This document shows, piece after piece, positions 40,071 to 49,774 of a DNA stretch of 64,000 nucleotides. Origin of the DNA: Bacillus cytotoxicus. GTDB lineage: Bacteria > Bacillota > Bacilli > Bacillales > Bacillaceae_G. The stretch is from assembly GCF_023715645.1 (NCBI RefSeq), contig NZ_JAMBOP010000005.1:1-64000 (forward strand), in the 5' to 3' direction. Positions within the stretch are counted from its first letter, which is position 1, and every line of letters starts with the position of its first letter. The notes below the pieces were generated by a model. It had not been told where the DNA came from. It ran no database searches and saw only the letters and a list, made by a program, of their open reading frames with translations. The position numbers and the translations under genes are program-made.

Positions 40071-41597
40071 ATGGATATGAAAACATTACTAGGCTTATCG
40101 TGGCATTTAATGACGCCAGAATTCATCCTGCTTGGCGGGGCTATTCTTCTATCTCTTCTGGATTTGTTTGCAAAACAAACGTTTCAGCGCCGGAATTTAT
40201 CTTACGGGGCAATTGGAACTGTCATAATCGCACTTGTTGCACTCGTTACATTGTACGGTGCGCCAGCTGGAGCAATTTTAGATGGATCATTTCTATTAGA
40301 TGGATATTCAAAAGCATTTAAAACGCTCTTATTGCTCGGTGGCATTCTTGTATTATTTATTGCGATGAGCGACGACGCCAAGCAGCCGATTGAAGACCGA
40401 GGAGAATATTATTACTTATTTTTAACAGCACTTCTTGGCGCGATGTTTATGGCTTCTAGCAGTGATTTAATTACACTGTTCATCGGTCTTGAATTATTGT
40501 CATTGTCTTCGTATATTTTAGTCGGCATTCGTAAGAACAATAAATCTTCGAATGAGGCGGCAATGAAGTACGTAATTAACGGCGGTATTTCTACGGCCAT
40601 TACGTTGTTTGGGATGAGCTATTTGTACGGACTGACAGGTTCAACAAATATTTTAGATATGCAGCGTTTGTTCATGCAAGGTGTGAGCGGCGATATACAG
40701 CTTTTGTTGTCACTTGCGTTTATCTTACTTTTAGTCGGTTTGTCTTTTAAAATTGCGACTGTTCCATTTCATATGTGGGCACCTGACGTGTATGAAGGAG
40801 CAGCAACGCCTGTTACAGCACTCTTAGGAACGGTATCGAAAATTGCAGGGTTTGTGATGATTGTTCGTATTTTCTTAGTCATTTTCGCAGCTGTTCCTGT
40901 TCAGAACGGGGCAGCATCACTATTCGGTAATATGAGCATCTATATTGCTGTTCTTGCTGGTGTAACGATGATTGTTGGGAATAGTATTGCTCTAAAGCAG
41001 CGCAGTATAAAGCGGATGCTTGCGTATTCAGGAGTGGCACATGCTGGTTATTTACTCGTACCGCTTGTTGCCATGTCGCCGTTTCTGATGGATAGTATGT
41101 GGTTTTATATGCTTGCTTATGTACTGATGAATATCGGAGCATTTGCAATTATCCATGGGGTAATCTTACAAACAGGACACGAAAATATATCCGCTTTTGC
41201 TGGTTTATATAAACGATCACCGTTTGCTGCGATCATGATGACAATTTTTGTTTTGTCACTTGCGGGTATTCCAGGGACAGCCGGATTTATTGGAAAGATT
41301 AATATTTTTTTAGGGGCGTTTATCGTCCAGCCAGCCCATTATGTGCTCGCATCGATTATGATGGGAACGACGGTTATCTCATTCGTTTATTATTTTCGCA
41401 TTTTGCAGCAAATGTTTTTTCGCCGGGCAGAAAGTGAGGAGCGTATCGTTCTGCCGGTCAACTTGAAAATCGTTGTAAGCCTTTGTGCGATTGCAACAGT
41501 TGTGCTCGGTATATTGCCAGCGAGCGGTTACAATTTCTTTTATAATTATTTTCCACTTATGAAAGATTTCTTCTTTCTTGGGAACATGGTACAATAG
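40071..41597 (+). CDS. nuoN: NADH-quinone oxidoreductase subunit N
   Basis: Third antiporter-like subunit; 508 residues from ATG at 40071 with GGGAGG 9 bases upstream. Conserved FIGLELLSLSSYILVG, KIATVPFHMWAPDVYEGA and RSIKRMLAYSGVAHAGY. Last gene of the nuo unit, closed by a strong terminator. The operon lacks nuoE, F and G, the NADH-oxidising module, as usual for Bacillus, so its electron donor is not defined by the sequence. Confidence 0.95.
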   Translation: MDMKTLLGLSWHLMTPEFILLGGAILLSLLDLFAKQTFQRRNLSYGAIGTVIIALVALVTLYGAPAGAILDGSFLLDGYSKAFKTLLLLGGILVLFIAMSDDAKQPIEDRGEYYYLFLTALLGAMFMASSSDLITLFIGLELLSLSSYILVGIRKNNKSSNEAAMKYVINGGISTAITLFGMSYLYGLTGSTNILDMQRLFMQGVSGDIQLLLSLAFILLLVGLSFKIATVPFHMWAPDVYEGAATPVTALLGTVSKIAGFVMIVRIFLVIFAAVPVQNGAASLFGNMSIYIAVLAGVTMIVGNSIALKQRSIKRMLAYSGVAHAGYLLVPLVAMSPFLMDSMWFYMLAYVLMNIGAFAIIHGVILQTGHENISAFAGLYKRSPFAAIMMTIFVLSLAGIPGTAGFIGKINIFLGAFIVQPAHYVLASIMMGTTVISFVYYFRILQQMFFRRAESEERIVLPVNLKIVVSLCAIATVVLGILPASGYNFFYNYFPLMKDFFFLGNMVQ

Positions 41598-41604
41598 TAC
41601 AAAT

Positions 41605-41640
41605 AAAAAGTGTAGAGCGTATACTCTACACTTTTTATTT
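41605..41640 (+). terminator. Terminator of the nuo operon
   Basis: Perfect 13-bp stem AAAAAGTGTAGAG / CTCTACACTTTTT followed by ATTTT. Confidence 0.92.
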
Positions 41641-41740
41641 TGGTGAATTTTCGTTTACTACATAGGTAGTAAATGGGTGGAACCAATCGGGTTCATATGG
41701 AAAACTGCCTGTATGAACGAGATAGGGGGAACGATTTGTT

Positions 41741-41977
41741 ATGGCACAAATTTTAGGGCAACAAGCACTCATTGCAATTGTGTCGCATTTACTGTTTATT
41801 ACCATCACGTGGTGGGCGCTGCAAGGCCTGCAAGTCGAACGCCTAATGAAACCGGGAAAAGTACTCCAAACGAGAGTGTTGCTCATTTTTGTAACGATTG
41901 CCATCGGTGCATCTGTAAGTAACTTTTTCCTTGATTACTTAGGTTATTCAAAGAGCTTAACATACCTTGTAAAGTAA
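41741..41977 (+). CDS. ywzB: DUF1146 family membrane protein
   Basis: 78 residues, two hydrophobic helices (about 10-28 and 45-65), matching the YwzB/DUF1146 family, of unknown function, which lies between the ATP synthase/complex I region and murA in Bacillus. TAGGGGGAACG precedes the ATG at 41741. Followed by ywmB. Confidence 0.85.
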   Translation: MAQILGQQALIAIVSHLLFITITWWALQGLQVERLMKPGKVLQTRVLLIFVTIAIGASVSNFFLDYLGYSKSLTYLVK

Positions 41978-42028
41978 CGTATAGAACCCTCCTTCTCCGT
42001 CAACAATGGGGACTAGGAGGGGATGAAC

Positions 42029-42736
42029 GTGAAAAAAATACAAGCCATGATATTGATTGTTGTGAGTGTGGTTATATTTTTAGTTGGATATAAAGAAATG
42101 AAACCTGTGAGCAATCAGGAAAAAATGGAGAGTATGATTGCTGTTTTAGAGAAGAACGGTGCTGATGTTCAGCGTTGGTCTTGGTTAGCAAGGGAAACAA
42201 AGACAATTTCCGATATACATACGTTTCAAAAGTTACTAAAGCAAATGAAGGAACGCGCAAATGTAGGAGAATGGGAAATTGAGCAGTCGAAGGACGGTTA
42301 CAAAGCAACTGCACAAAAAAAATTCTCTTCTTATGAAGAAAGACTAGTAGTTACGTGGACAATGGAAAATACTAAAGAAAACACTTTCGTTATATATGAA
42401 GTGAGCGGAACAAAATGGAATCCTAAATATATTGATAAAACGAATCAAATTTTTGACACAAAACCAAAAATTTATACTTGTATTCAAGGTGCGCTCAGTG
42501 ATAAGATTGAAGGTGTTTTGCAAGATAAATTAAACGAAGTTTTGAAGGATTTTTCAGCAAGAACGATTGAAAAAGTAGAAGAAAGAGCATTTGTGTCAGT
42601 CTCCGCATATAATAAAAAATGGAATGACGCTCTTTCAACAAATAAAGAGAAAATCAATGTGCAAATAGCAATACGTTCTACAAACAACAAGAATACAATT
42701 GTGGTTGGCACACCGATCATAACTTCTGAGTATTGA
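42029..42736 (+). CDS. ywmB: YwmB family protein
   Basis: 235 residues with an N-terminal membrane anchor or signal (about 3-20) and an extracytoplasmic domain of the YwmB type (TATA-box-binding-like fold; function unknown). Start taken as GTG at 42029, 6 bases after AGGAGGGG; the ATG at 42023 abuts that site. It lies just upstream of murA1, the B. subtilis ywmB-murAA-spoIID order. Confidence 0.85.
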   Translation: MKKIQAMILIVVSVVIFLVGYKEMKPVSNQEKMESMIAVLEKNGADVQRWSWLARETKTISDIHTFQKLLKQMKERANVGEWEIEQSKDGYKATAQKKFSSYEERLVVTWTMENTKENTFVIYEVSGTKWNPKYIDKTNQIFDTKPKIYTCIQGALSDKIEGVLQDKLNEVLKDFSARTIEKVEERAFVSVSAYNKKWNDALSTNKEKINVQIAIRSTNNKNTIVVGTPIITSEY

Positions 42737-42770
42737 ATAGATGTGAAAAAAGGACACGGAGGGGAATAAC

Positions 42771-44075
42771 TTGGAAAAGATCATCGTCCGTGGCGGAAAG
42801 CGGTTGAACGGCACAGTGCGCGTAGAGGGCGCAAAAAATGCTGTATTACCTATAATCGCTGCAGCCCTATTAGCGAGTGATGGAAAGAATGTACTATCTG
42901 AAGTACCTGAATTATCAGATGTATATACAATTAATGAGGTGTTACGTCATTTGAATGCAGAAGTATCTTTTGCAAACAATGAGGTAACAATTGATGCATC
43001 AAAAGAACTAAACATCGAAGCACCATTTGAATATGTACGTAAAATGCGCGCGTCCGTTCTTGTAATGGGACCGCTTTTAGCACGAAATCGTCGTGCACGT
43101 ATTGCGCTTCCTGGTGGATGTGCAATTGGTTCACGTCCAATTGACCAACACTTAAAAGGCTTTGAAGCAATGGGAGCAAAAGTAAAGGTTGGTAACGGAT
43201 TTGTTGAGGCATATGTGGACGGCAAGTTAACAGGTGCGAAAATCTACTTAGATTTCCCAAGCGTAGGGGCAACAGAAAACATCATGTCTGCTGCTGTATT
43301 AGCAGAAGGGACAACAGTGCTTGAAAACGCAGCAAAAGAACCAGAAATCGTAGACTTAGCAAACTTCTTAAATGCAATGGGAGCAAAAGTACGCGGTGCT
43401 GGAACTGGCACAATTCGTATCGAAGGTGTCGATAAATTATATGGTGCAAACCATTCTATTATTCCTGATCGTGTTGAAGCAGGAACGTTTATGGTGGCAG
43501 CGGCAATTACAGGTGGAAACGTGTTAATTGAAAATGCTGTACCAGAACATTTACGCTCTATTTCAGCGAAAATGACAGAAATGGGCGTTACAATTGTTGA
43601 GGAAAACGAAGGTATCCGTATTATCGGCCCTGAGAAGTTAAAAGCGGTTGATATTAAAACGATGCCACACCCAGGATTCCCAACTGATATGCAATCACAA
43701 ATGATGGCATTATTATTGAAAGCAAACGGCACAAGTATGATTACAGAAACAGTATTCGAAAACCGTTTCATGCATGTGGAAGAGTTCCGCCGTATGAATG
43801 CAGATATTAAAATCGAAGGTCGTTCTGTAATTATGAATGGACCAGGTAACCTGCAAGGTGCTGAAGTAGCAGCAACAGATTTACGCGCTGCAGCAGCGTT
43901 AATCTTAGCTGGTTTAGTATCTGAAGGTCATACACGTGTAACAGAACTAAAACACCTTGACCGCGGATATGTAAACTTCCACGGCAAGTTAGCTGCATTA
44001 GGTGCAGATATTGAACGTGTAACTGAACGAGTGGAAGAAGTAGCAGAACAACAAGTATCTGACCTTCACGCTTAA
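42771..44075 (+). CDS. murA1: UDP-N-acetylglucosamine 1-carboxyvinyltransferase, main paralogue
   Basis: Same reaction as the copy at 1605. 434 residues; Lys22-Asn23 (GAKNAVLP), Arg93 ([10 protein letters not shown]) and catalytic Cys117 in [11 protein letters not shown] are present. It corresponds to B. subtilis murAA by its ywmB and spoIID neighbours. TTG start at 42771 with GGAGGGGA upstream. The C-terminus is extended by an acidic [15 protein letters not shown] tail compared with MurA2. Confidence 0.95.
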   Translation: MEKIIVRGGKRLNGTVRVEGAKNAVLPIIAAALLASDGKNVLSEVPELSDVYTINEVLRHLNAEVSFANNEVTIDASKELNIEAPFEYVRKMRASVLVMGPLLARNRRARIALPGGCAIGSRPIDQHLKGFEAMGAKVKVGNGFVEAYVDGKLTGAKIYLDFPSVGATENIMSAAVLAEGTTVLENAAKEPEIVDLANFLNAMGAKVRGAGTGTIRIEGVDKLYGANHSIIPDRVEAGTFMVAAAITGGNVLIENAVPEHLRSISAKMTEMGVTIVEENEGIRIIGPEKLKAVDIKTMPHPGFPTDMQSQMMALLLKANGTSMITETVFENRFMHVEEFRRMNADIKIEGRSVIMNGPGNLQGAEVAATDLRAAAALILAGLVSEGHTRVTELKHLDRGYVNFHGKLAALGADIERVTERVEEVAEQQVSDLHA

Positions 44076-44081
44076 TAAAGG

Positions 44082-44118
44082 TAGCTTCTATGCAAAGGCA
44101 TGGAAGCTATTTTTTTTT
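44082..44118 (+). terminator. Terminator of murA1
   Basis: TAGCTTCTATGC (44082-44093) / GCATGGAAGCTA (44098-44109) stem with one G-U pair and then nine T. Confidence 0.92.
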
Positions 44119-44199
44119 GTACTGTTATTGTTATAGTCAAGAAACATAATGTTTATGCCTGTCTTGTTAAAAAATTCTAAAAATTTAACTTTGTTTCAT

Positions 44200-44415
44200 G
44201 TTATATAAATCGCTGCTATACAGAAAAAATGAGTCTGCTTTTGTTGAAGGCATTGAAAATAGAAAGGGGTTCATCACTTGTATATAAGTAGGTGATGGCC
44301 TTCTCTTGCTTTTCTCTTTGTTTGAACTTCGCACGGGGCAGAAAAAGGCCCTAATCGCTACTATGCATGGCTAGACGCTCTCGTCAACCTAAAAAGAAAG
44401 GGTTTTTTTATATAG
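44200..44415 (-). repeat. Dispersed CTGGCC repeat, copy 7 (reverse) with inserted hairpin
   Basis: Reverse copy: AATCGCTGCTATACAG, TTTGAACTTCGCACGG, AAAAGGCCCTAATCGC, GGCTAGACGCTCTCG. Inside it (44266-44300) sits GGTTCATCACTTGTATATAA with GTAGGTGATGGCC, a hairpin that resembles the centre of the element at 30871. The 422-base gap between murA1 and spoIID holds no gene. Confidence 0.75.
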
Positions 44416-44497
44416 AAAGAAGCAAAAGAACGTGTTCTAAATGCTTGTCTTACTCCATAAGAATGAAATGAGTCTAATTTCATAGTGGAGGAAGATC

Positions 44498-45520
44498 ATG
44501 AAAACGACAAAGCCCATTATCCTCATCGTAACGTTGCTAATAGCATTAGTGATTATCGTACCAAGTTTGCTTGTTTTTCCGTTTGGGAAAGTGAAAGAAG
44601 GGAAGGAACATTCGCCTTCTGTTCCTAAGTCCACACAAGACGTACCGGCTCCCTCAAATGCAAAAACTGATGTGCAAGTATCTGTGTATCGCAGTCAGCA
44701 AAAAAAGACCGAAACGGTTTCAATTGAAGACTATGTTGCTGGCGTTGTTGCGGCAGAAATGCCAACAAACTTTGAAATGGAAGCATTAAAAGCACAGGCA
44801 TTGACAGCGCGTACATTCGTTGTGAAGCGTATGTTAAGCGAACAGAAGCTTCAAAATAAAGCAGACGTAACAGATACGGTAGAAAATCAAGTGTACAAAA
44901 GTAAAGCGGAGCTAAAAGAACAATGGGGCAAAGAGTATGAAGGAAAAATGAAGCGAATTGAAGAAGCGGTATTAAAAACAGCCGGACAAGTTTTAACCTA
45001 TGAAGGCAGTCCGATTACAGCGTCATTTTTCTCAACAAGCAATGGTTATACAGAAAATGCCGCAGACTATTGGGGCAGTGACTACCCGTACTTAAAAAGT
45101 GTAAATAGTCCTTGGGATCAGCAAGCACCGAAATTTACGAGTGAACAAAAGTTTACTGTTACTGACTTTCAAAAACGTCTTGGCATAAAAGTGCTCGGCA
45201 ATGGGAAAGTTGGCGACATTAAAGAACGCACAGAAGGAAAACGCGTGAGGGAAGTTAACTTTCAAGGAAAGACATTAACAGGGAAAGATGTAAGGGACAA
45301 ATTAGGTTTACGTTCCTCTGATTTTACGTGGCAGCAGCAAGGTGATCAAATTGTCATCACAACGAAAGGTTATGGTCACGGCGTCGGAATGAGCCAATAC
45401 GGTGCAAACGGAATGGCGAAGGAGGGAAAAGCGTATACAGATATTGTAGCGCACTATTATAAAGGTGTGGTAATTTCAGCGCTGAATCAATATGAGGGGA
45501 AATTGACGGCGAAAAAGTGA
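44498..45520 (+). CDS. spoIID: Stage II sporulation protein D
   Basis: Mother-cell lytic transglycosylase that thins septal peptidoglycan and drives engulfment with SpoIIM and SpoIIP. 340 residues: N-terminal membrane anchor (about 6-29), then the SpoIID domain with the catalytic Glu87 in [20 protein letters not shown] and the late [13 protein letters not shown] motif. ATG at 44498 with GTGGAGGA upstream. Expected to be under sigma-E; I see no clear promoter match. Confidence 0.95.
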   Translation: MKTTKPIILIVTLLIALVIIVPSLLVFPFGKVKEGKEHSPSVPKSTQDVPAPSNAKTDVQVSVYRSQQKKTETVSIEDYVAGVVAAEMPTNFEMEALKAQALTARTFVVKRMLSEQKLQNKADVTDTVENQVYKSKAELKEQWGKEYEGKMKRIEEAVLKTAGQVLTYEGSPITASFFSTSNGYTENAADYWGSDYPYLKSVNSPWDQQAPKFTSEQKFTVTDFQKRLGIKVLGNGKVGDIKERTEGKRVREVNFQGKTLTGKDVRDKLGLRSSDFTWQQQGDQIVITTKGYGHGVGMSQYGANGMAKEGKAYTDIVAHYYKGVVISALNQYEGKLTAKK

Positions 45521-45521
45521 A

Positions 45522-45551
45522 AGCATAGCGCGGTGGCGCTATGCTATTTTA
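45522..45551 (+). terminator. Terminator of spoIID
   Basis: AGCATAGCGC (45522-45531) / GCGCTATGCT (45536-45545) then ATTTTA. Confidence 0.8.
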
Positions 45552-45612
45552 TGTTGGAGTGTCTCGTTTTGTCGAAAAATCTTTATAATGCGCCGAAGCG
45601 CCGATAAACGGT
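45552..45612. repeat. Short GCGCCGA repeat patch
   Basis: TTGTCGAAAAATCTTTATAA then GCGCCGAAGCGCCGATAAACG, related to the iteron DNA at 9240-9362. Non-coding. Confidence 0.5.
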
Positions 45613-45764
45613 GGCCCAGGTACGAATACATCGCTTTGTATGATGTAAGTCTCTGTCAGACTTTGTAGAAAAGGAAAGAAAGGTTGTTAGTTTTTGCCTA
45701 GGTTTGTCGTGTTATAATACAGTTATATCTTTAGATATAAAATGATGACAGGGGGAGATGGAAG

Positions 45765-47375
45765 ATGATGATGGATGTACCACTTCTCATTCCGGCAATG
45801 CTGGAACGGGCCGAGAAGTACTTTTCTAAAAAGGAAGTTGTTTCACGTACAGCATCGCGCATTCAAACATTAACATACGGAGAAATTGCAAAGCGGACAA
45901 GAAAGCTTGCAAGTGTATTAAAGAAAATGGGGATTAGGGAAGGGGATAAAGTAGGGACAATCGCCTGGAATCACCACCGCCATTTAGAAGCATATTTTGC
46001 CATTCCAGGAATTGGATCGGTATTACATACGATTAATTTACGCCTTTCGGCAGAACATATTTCTTACATTATTAACCACGCCGAAGATAAAATTATTTTG
46101 GTAGATGAAGATATGGTTCCTATATTAGAAAGTATTCAACACGAAATTCCTCATGTGAAAGCATTTATCATTATGACAGATGACGCTGAACTACCTCAGA
46201 CAACACTATCACCAGCATATCACTATGATCAACTCCTTGAAGAAGGCGATGAAACATTTCAATTTATAAAAGATTTAGATGAGAAAGCAGATGCCGGTAT
46301 GTGCTATACTTCCGCAACGACAGGAAAACCGAAAGGCGTCGTGTACACGCACCGTAGTATTGCACTCCATAGCTATACGCTTGGACTTGTAGACGGAGGG
46401 GGCATATCAGAAGCAGATACTTGTATGCCTGTTGTTCCAATGTTCCATGTCAATGCGTGGGGACTCCCGTTCGCAAGTACATGGTTCGGTACAAAGCTTG
46501 TCTTACCAGGGCCGCACTTTACCCCAGAAATTTTAGCAGAGTTAATTGAACGTGAGAAAGTAACGATTACTGCTGGTGTTCCAACCATTTGGATTGGCTT
46601 ACTGCAAGAGCTTGAAAAGTATCCGTATGATATTAGCAGTGTCCGTACGATATGGTCAGGCGGATCTGCAGCACCAAAAGGTATGATTCGCACCTATGAA
46701 GAAAAATATGAAATTGCGTTCAGACAAATCTATGGCATGACGGAAACAAGTCCGGCTGTTGTCATTAACTGTCCGAAGTCGTATCAACGTGATTTACCGA
46801 AAGAAGAGTATTATGAGTTACGCTCCCGCCAAGGTTATTTACTCCCAGGCCTTGAAATGAAAGTTATCGGTCAAGAGGGTGAAATAAAATGGGACGGTGA
46901 AGAAATGGGAGAGCTTTGCCTCCGCGGACCATGGATTGCCGGCAATTATTATGATGATGAACGCACTGAAGATTCGATGAAAGACGGCTGGCTACACACT
47001 GGCGATATCGTAACAGTGGACCCGGAAGGTTTTATTAAAATTGCTGATCGCACGAAAGATTTGATTAAAAGCGGCGGCGAATGGATTTCCTCCGTTGATT
47101 TAGAAAATGCTTTAATGACACACGAAAAAGTATTAGAAGCATCTGTCGTTGCTGTTCCGCATGAAAAATGGCAAGAGCGACCAGTCGCATGCGTTGTTTT
47201 AAAAGAAGGAGAAATGGTTAATCAAGAAGAGCTATATGATCTATTAGAAAATCAATTCCCAAAATTCTGGATGCCGGACGATATTTTATTTGTCGAAGAA
47301 ATTCCGAAAACATCTGTCGGAAAGTTTTTGAAGCGAGCACTTCGCGATCAGTTGAAGAGTTATATGGTGAAGTAG
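45765..47375 (+). CDS. Fatty-acyl-CoA synthetase (AMP-forming)
   Basis: Activates a carboxylic acid, probably a medium- or long-chain fatty acid, to its CoA thioester by an acyl-AMP intermediate. 536 residues with the adenylate-forming motifs: TSATTGKPKGV (P-loop-like), YGMTETSP, GELCLRGP, GWLHTGD, and the C-terminal catalytic Lys in PKTSVGKFLKR. Substrate choice cannot be read from the sequence. Three ATGs in a row at 45765-45773 follow AGGGGGAGATGGAAG. Single-gene unit with a terminator. Confidence 0.92.
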   Translation: MMMDVPLLIPAMLERAEKYFSKKEVVSRTASRIQTLTYGEIAKRTRKLASVLKKMGIREGDKVGTIAWNHHRHLEAYFAIPGIGSVLHTINLRLSAEHISYIINHAEDKIILVDEDMVPILESIQHEIPHVKAFIIMTDDAELPQTTLSPAYHYDQLLEEGDETFQFIKDLDEKADAGMCYTSATTGKPKGVVYTHRSIALHSYTLGLVDGGGISEADTCMPVVPMFHVNAWGLPFASTWFGTKLVLPGPHFTPEILAELIEREKVTITAGVPTIWIGLLQELEKYPYDISSVRTIWSGGSAAPKGMIRTYEEKYEIAFRQIYGMTETSPAVVINCPKSYQRDLPKEEYYELRSRQGYLLPGLEMKVIGQEGEIKWDGEEMGELCLRGPWIAGNYYDDERTEDSMKDGWLHTGDIVTVDPEGFIKIADRTKDLIKSGGEWISSVDLENALMTHEKVLEASVVAVPHEKWQERPVACVVLKEGEMVNQEELYDLLENQFPKFWMPDDILFVEEIPKTSVGKFLKRALRDQLKSYMVK

Positions 47376-47381
47376 GAAGAT

Positions 47382-47418
47382 AAAAGTAGGCTACCTTTAT
47401 GTGAGGTAGCCTATTTTT
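47382..47418 (+). terminator. Terminator of the acyl-CoA synthetase gene
   Basis: TAGGCTACCT (47387-47396) / AGGTAGCCTA (47404-47413) with flanking AAAA/TTTTT. Confidence 0.9.
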
Positions 47419-47532
47419 ATGAAAGGAATATGTTACGTGTGAATTGCGATCTTCCAATATTGGATATTTAAGCATAAATTTCCGTAAAACGTCTGATATA
47501 ATGGAACAAAAAACCAACATAGGGGTGAGAGG

Positions 47533-48534
47533 ATGGCGTTATTAGAACTGAACCAATTGGCAAAGACGAATGTTTTGCCATCTATTCAGTTAGAAATTGA
47601 GAATGGACAGTGTGTTGTGCTGCAATGCAATAATCATATTGGTAAAACGTTGCACCGCATTATTATGGGCGAAGAAGAAGCGTCGACGGGGACTGTGTTA
47701 TTTGATGGACAGCCTCTCGGAAAGCGCTCGTTTTCTCGAATCGGTTTTTGTTTGTTAGCTGATGAGGCGTACGAACGGTTAACGGTAAAAGATTACTTTA
47801 CTTTTTTGCGAGGATTGTATGGTAATGGATTATCGGTAGATGAAGTTGTCCAGTTTGTTGGTCTTCTAGATAAAAAAGAGGTAAAGATAAAGGAGTTAAC
47901 CTTTTCTGAAAAACGCCGCCTTCATATTGGGAGAAGTATGATACATAATCCGGAGCTTGTTATTTTGGAAGAACCGGAACAAAACGTAGATATGGAAAGT
48001 ACAATCATTATTCGAAATGTCATTACAAAATTAAAAGAACAAGGGAAAGCAATCTTTATTACTTCTGCCTTTCTTTCAGACGCTTTATCTTTAACGGAGG
48101 ATGTGTATGTGTTACATCCAGATGGTGTGAAAAAAGTGGAAATTGAGCAAGAAGAACAGGTAGAAGACGAAAAAGTGATCAATATGATTCCGCAAATGAA
48201 ATTAGAGCGTATCCCGGCAAAAGTAAACGATAAAATTATTTTATTAGACCCAATGGAAATTCAATATATTGAAACGCAAAATGGAGTTACGCATATTTAT
48301 GTGCGTGACAGTGATTTTACTTGTGCGCTTACATTAAGTGAATTAGAGGAACGACTAAAAGGGTTCGGATTCTTCAGGTGTCATCGCTCTTACCTTGTGA
48401 ATTTACAACGTGTACGAGAAGTAATTACATGGACGCGAAATAGTTATAGTTTAATCCTTGATGATGAACGAAAAACATCCATTCCGCTGTCAAAGGGAAG
48501 AATGGATGAATTGAAAGATGTAATTGGACTGTGA
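47533..48534 (+). CDS. ABC-ATPase-like domain fused to a LytTR DNA-binding domain
   Basis: 333 residues. Residues 1-205 follow the ABC ATPase layout but are degenerate: the Walker A region is NNHIGKT (33-39) instead of GxxGxGKT, the LSGGQ signature is replaced by LTFSEKRRL, and Walker B is LVILEEPE (142-149). Residues about 230-333 are a LytTR domain (IQYIETQNGVTHIYV, FRCHRSYLVNLQRV). Such fusions act as one-component regulators; the ATPase part may sense or bind the nearby exporter. ATG at 47533 after AGGGGTGAGAGG. The ABC transporter genes 400 bases downstream are the likely target. Confidence 0.88.
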   Translation: MALLELNQLAKTNVLPSIQLEIENGQCVVLQCNNHIGKTLHRIIMGEEEASTGTVLFDGQPLGKRSFSRIGFCLLADEAYERLTVKDYFTFLRGLYGNGLSVDEVVQFVGLLDKKEVKIKELTFSEKRRLHIGRSMIHNPELVILEEPEQNVDMESTIIIRNVITKLKEQGKAIFITSAFLSDALSLTEDVYVLHPDGVKKVEIEQEEQVEDEKVINMIPQMKLERIPAKVNDKIILLDPMEIQYIETQNGVTHIYVRDSDFTCALTLSELEERLKGFGFFRCHRSYLVNLQRVREVITWTRNSYSLILDDERKTSIPLSKGRMDELKDVIGL

Positions 48535-48540
48535 ATGTAT

Positions 48541-48720
48541 ATAAAAACCCCTTTCTTTTCGGGTGGGCGAGAGCATCTGGCCATGTATAGAAGCGGTCAG
48601 GGCCTTTTCCTGCCACGCGCAAGGTTAAAAATAAAGGGAGAAGCAAGTAGAGGTCACTGTTTGCTCTGCATAGAAGTGATTTACATGTTGAAAAATCAAA
48701 ATGGATTTATATATATGTTG
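48541..48720 (+). repeat. Dispersed CTGGCC repeat, copy 8 (long form)
   Basis: GGGTGGGCGAGAGCATCTGG, AGAAGCGGTCAGGGCC, TGCCACGCGCAAGG, AAATAAAGGGAGAAG and the long-form end GTTGAAAAATCAAAATGG, as in copy 2. Confidence 0.8.
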
Positions 48721-48787
48721 CGTTACCCTCAATATTACTTCACTCGCCTCTTATGGTGTTTCAATGAGCTGAAATTATGCTCCATTC

Positions 48788-48821
48788 ACCGGTAAAAATA
48801 CTCCTTTTACCGGTATTTTAC
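48788..48821. terminator. Hairpin before the ABC transporter genes
   Basis: Perfect ACCGGTAAAA (48788-48797) / TTTTACCGGT (48805-48814), then ATTTTA. May end transcription of the LytTR gene. Confidence 0.65.
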
Positions 48822-48877
48822 TGCGAGGGCCCTTTGTTTTTCATATGATTGACTCAAGAAAAGCGAAACGAACAAAC

Positions 48878-48899
48878 GAAATTCGCTGAAGCGAGTTTC
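48878..48899. promoter_or_regulatory. Palindrome upstream of the ABC transporter operon
   Basis: GAAATTCGCT-GA-AGCGAGTTTC, 10-bp arms with one mismatch, 15 bases before the ribosome site of the ATPase gene. Candidate operator for the LytTR regulator or an mRNA hairpin. Confidence 0.5.
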
Positions 48900-48931
48900 A
48901 TCTATAAATGAAAAGCAAAGGGGATGACGAA

Positions 48932-49774
48932 ATGACGTTGGCAATTGAAATGAAAGATGTAATGAAAACATTCGATAGCAAAACAGCGCTTCGTAATGTA
49001 AATATTGAAGTGAAACAAGGAGAAATTTTCGGGTTTCTTGGCCCGAGCGGATCGGGGAAAACAACAACTGTAAAAATTTTAACGTCTCAGTTACTTCATA
49101 GTGTAGGAACAGTAAAAGTGTTAGGACAAGATATTACAGGACCAGGAAGCATTGACTATAAACGAATTGGTATTTTAACAGATAACAGCGGTCTTTATGA
49201 AAGACTTAGCATTTATGATAACTTACTATTATTTTGTGACTTATACGACTGTAAAAAAGAACGAATTGATGAAGTGTTAGCACAAGTGAACTTATTAGAT
49301 GATAAAAAAACACAAGTGAAAAAGCTGTCAAAAGGAATGAAGCAGCGTGTAACGCTAGCAAGAGCAATTCTTCACAAGCCAGACATGCTCTTCTTAGATG
49401 AACCAACATCAGCGCTTGATCCGGCGAATGTTCAAAACATTCATAACATCTTAAGGGATTTAAATAAAGAAGGAACAACCATCTTCTTAACAACGCACAA
49501 TATGGATGAGGCAGAAACACTTTGCGATCGCATCGCATTCTTGTGCGGCGGGGAAATTGTCGCACTGGATACGCCAGAAAACCTCCGTTTACAATACGCA
49601 AAAGACAAAATTGAAGTTGTGCTAAAAGATAAGAAAAAAGAAACAGTGCAAAAAGATGAATTAGGAGCAAAACGTATTTCAGAATGGATGAAAAAAGGTG
49701 AGCTTTTATCAATTCATTCGCATGAACCGACTTTAGGGGATATCTTTATTGAAGTAACTGGGAGGGGATTATAA
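48932..49774 (+). CDS. ABC transporter ATP-binding protein
   Basis: 280 residues with complete ABC motifs: Walker A GPSGSGKTTT, Q-loop area GILTDNSGLYE, signature LSKGMKQR, Walker B MLFLDEPTSALDP, switch His in LTTHNMDEA. The start ATG at 48932 follows AAAGGGGATGACGAA; an ATG at 48908 has no ribosome site. The last base of its TAA overlaps the permease ATG. Substrate unknown. Confidence 0.92.
   Translation: MTLAIEMKDVMKTFDSKTALRNVNIEVKQGEIFGFLGPSGSGKTTTVKILTSQLLHSVGTVKVLGQDITGPGSIDYKRIGILTDNSGLYERLSIYDNLLLFCDLYDCKKERIDEVLAQVNLLDDKKTQVKKLSKGMKQRVTLARAILHKPDMLFLDEPTSALDPANVQNIHNILRDLNKEGTTIFLTTHNMDEAETLCDRIAFLCGGEIVALDTPENLRLQYAKDKIEVVLKDKKKETVQKDELGAKRISEWMKKGELLSIHSHEPTLGDIFIEVTGRGL

Noticed and set aside
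31363-41597. Loss of nuoEFG as a genome defect
   Set aside because: The 11-gene form without the NADH module is usual for Bacillus-type complex I.
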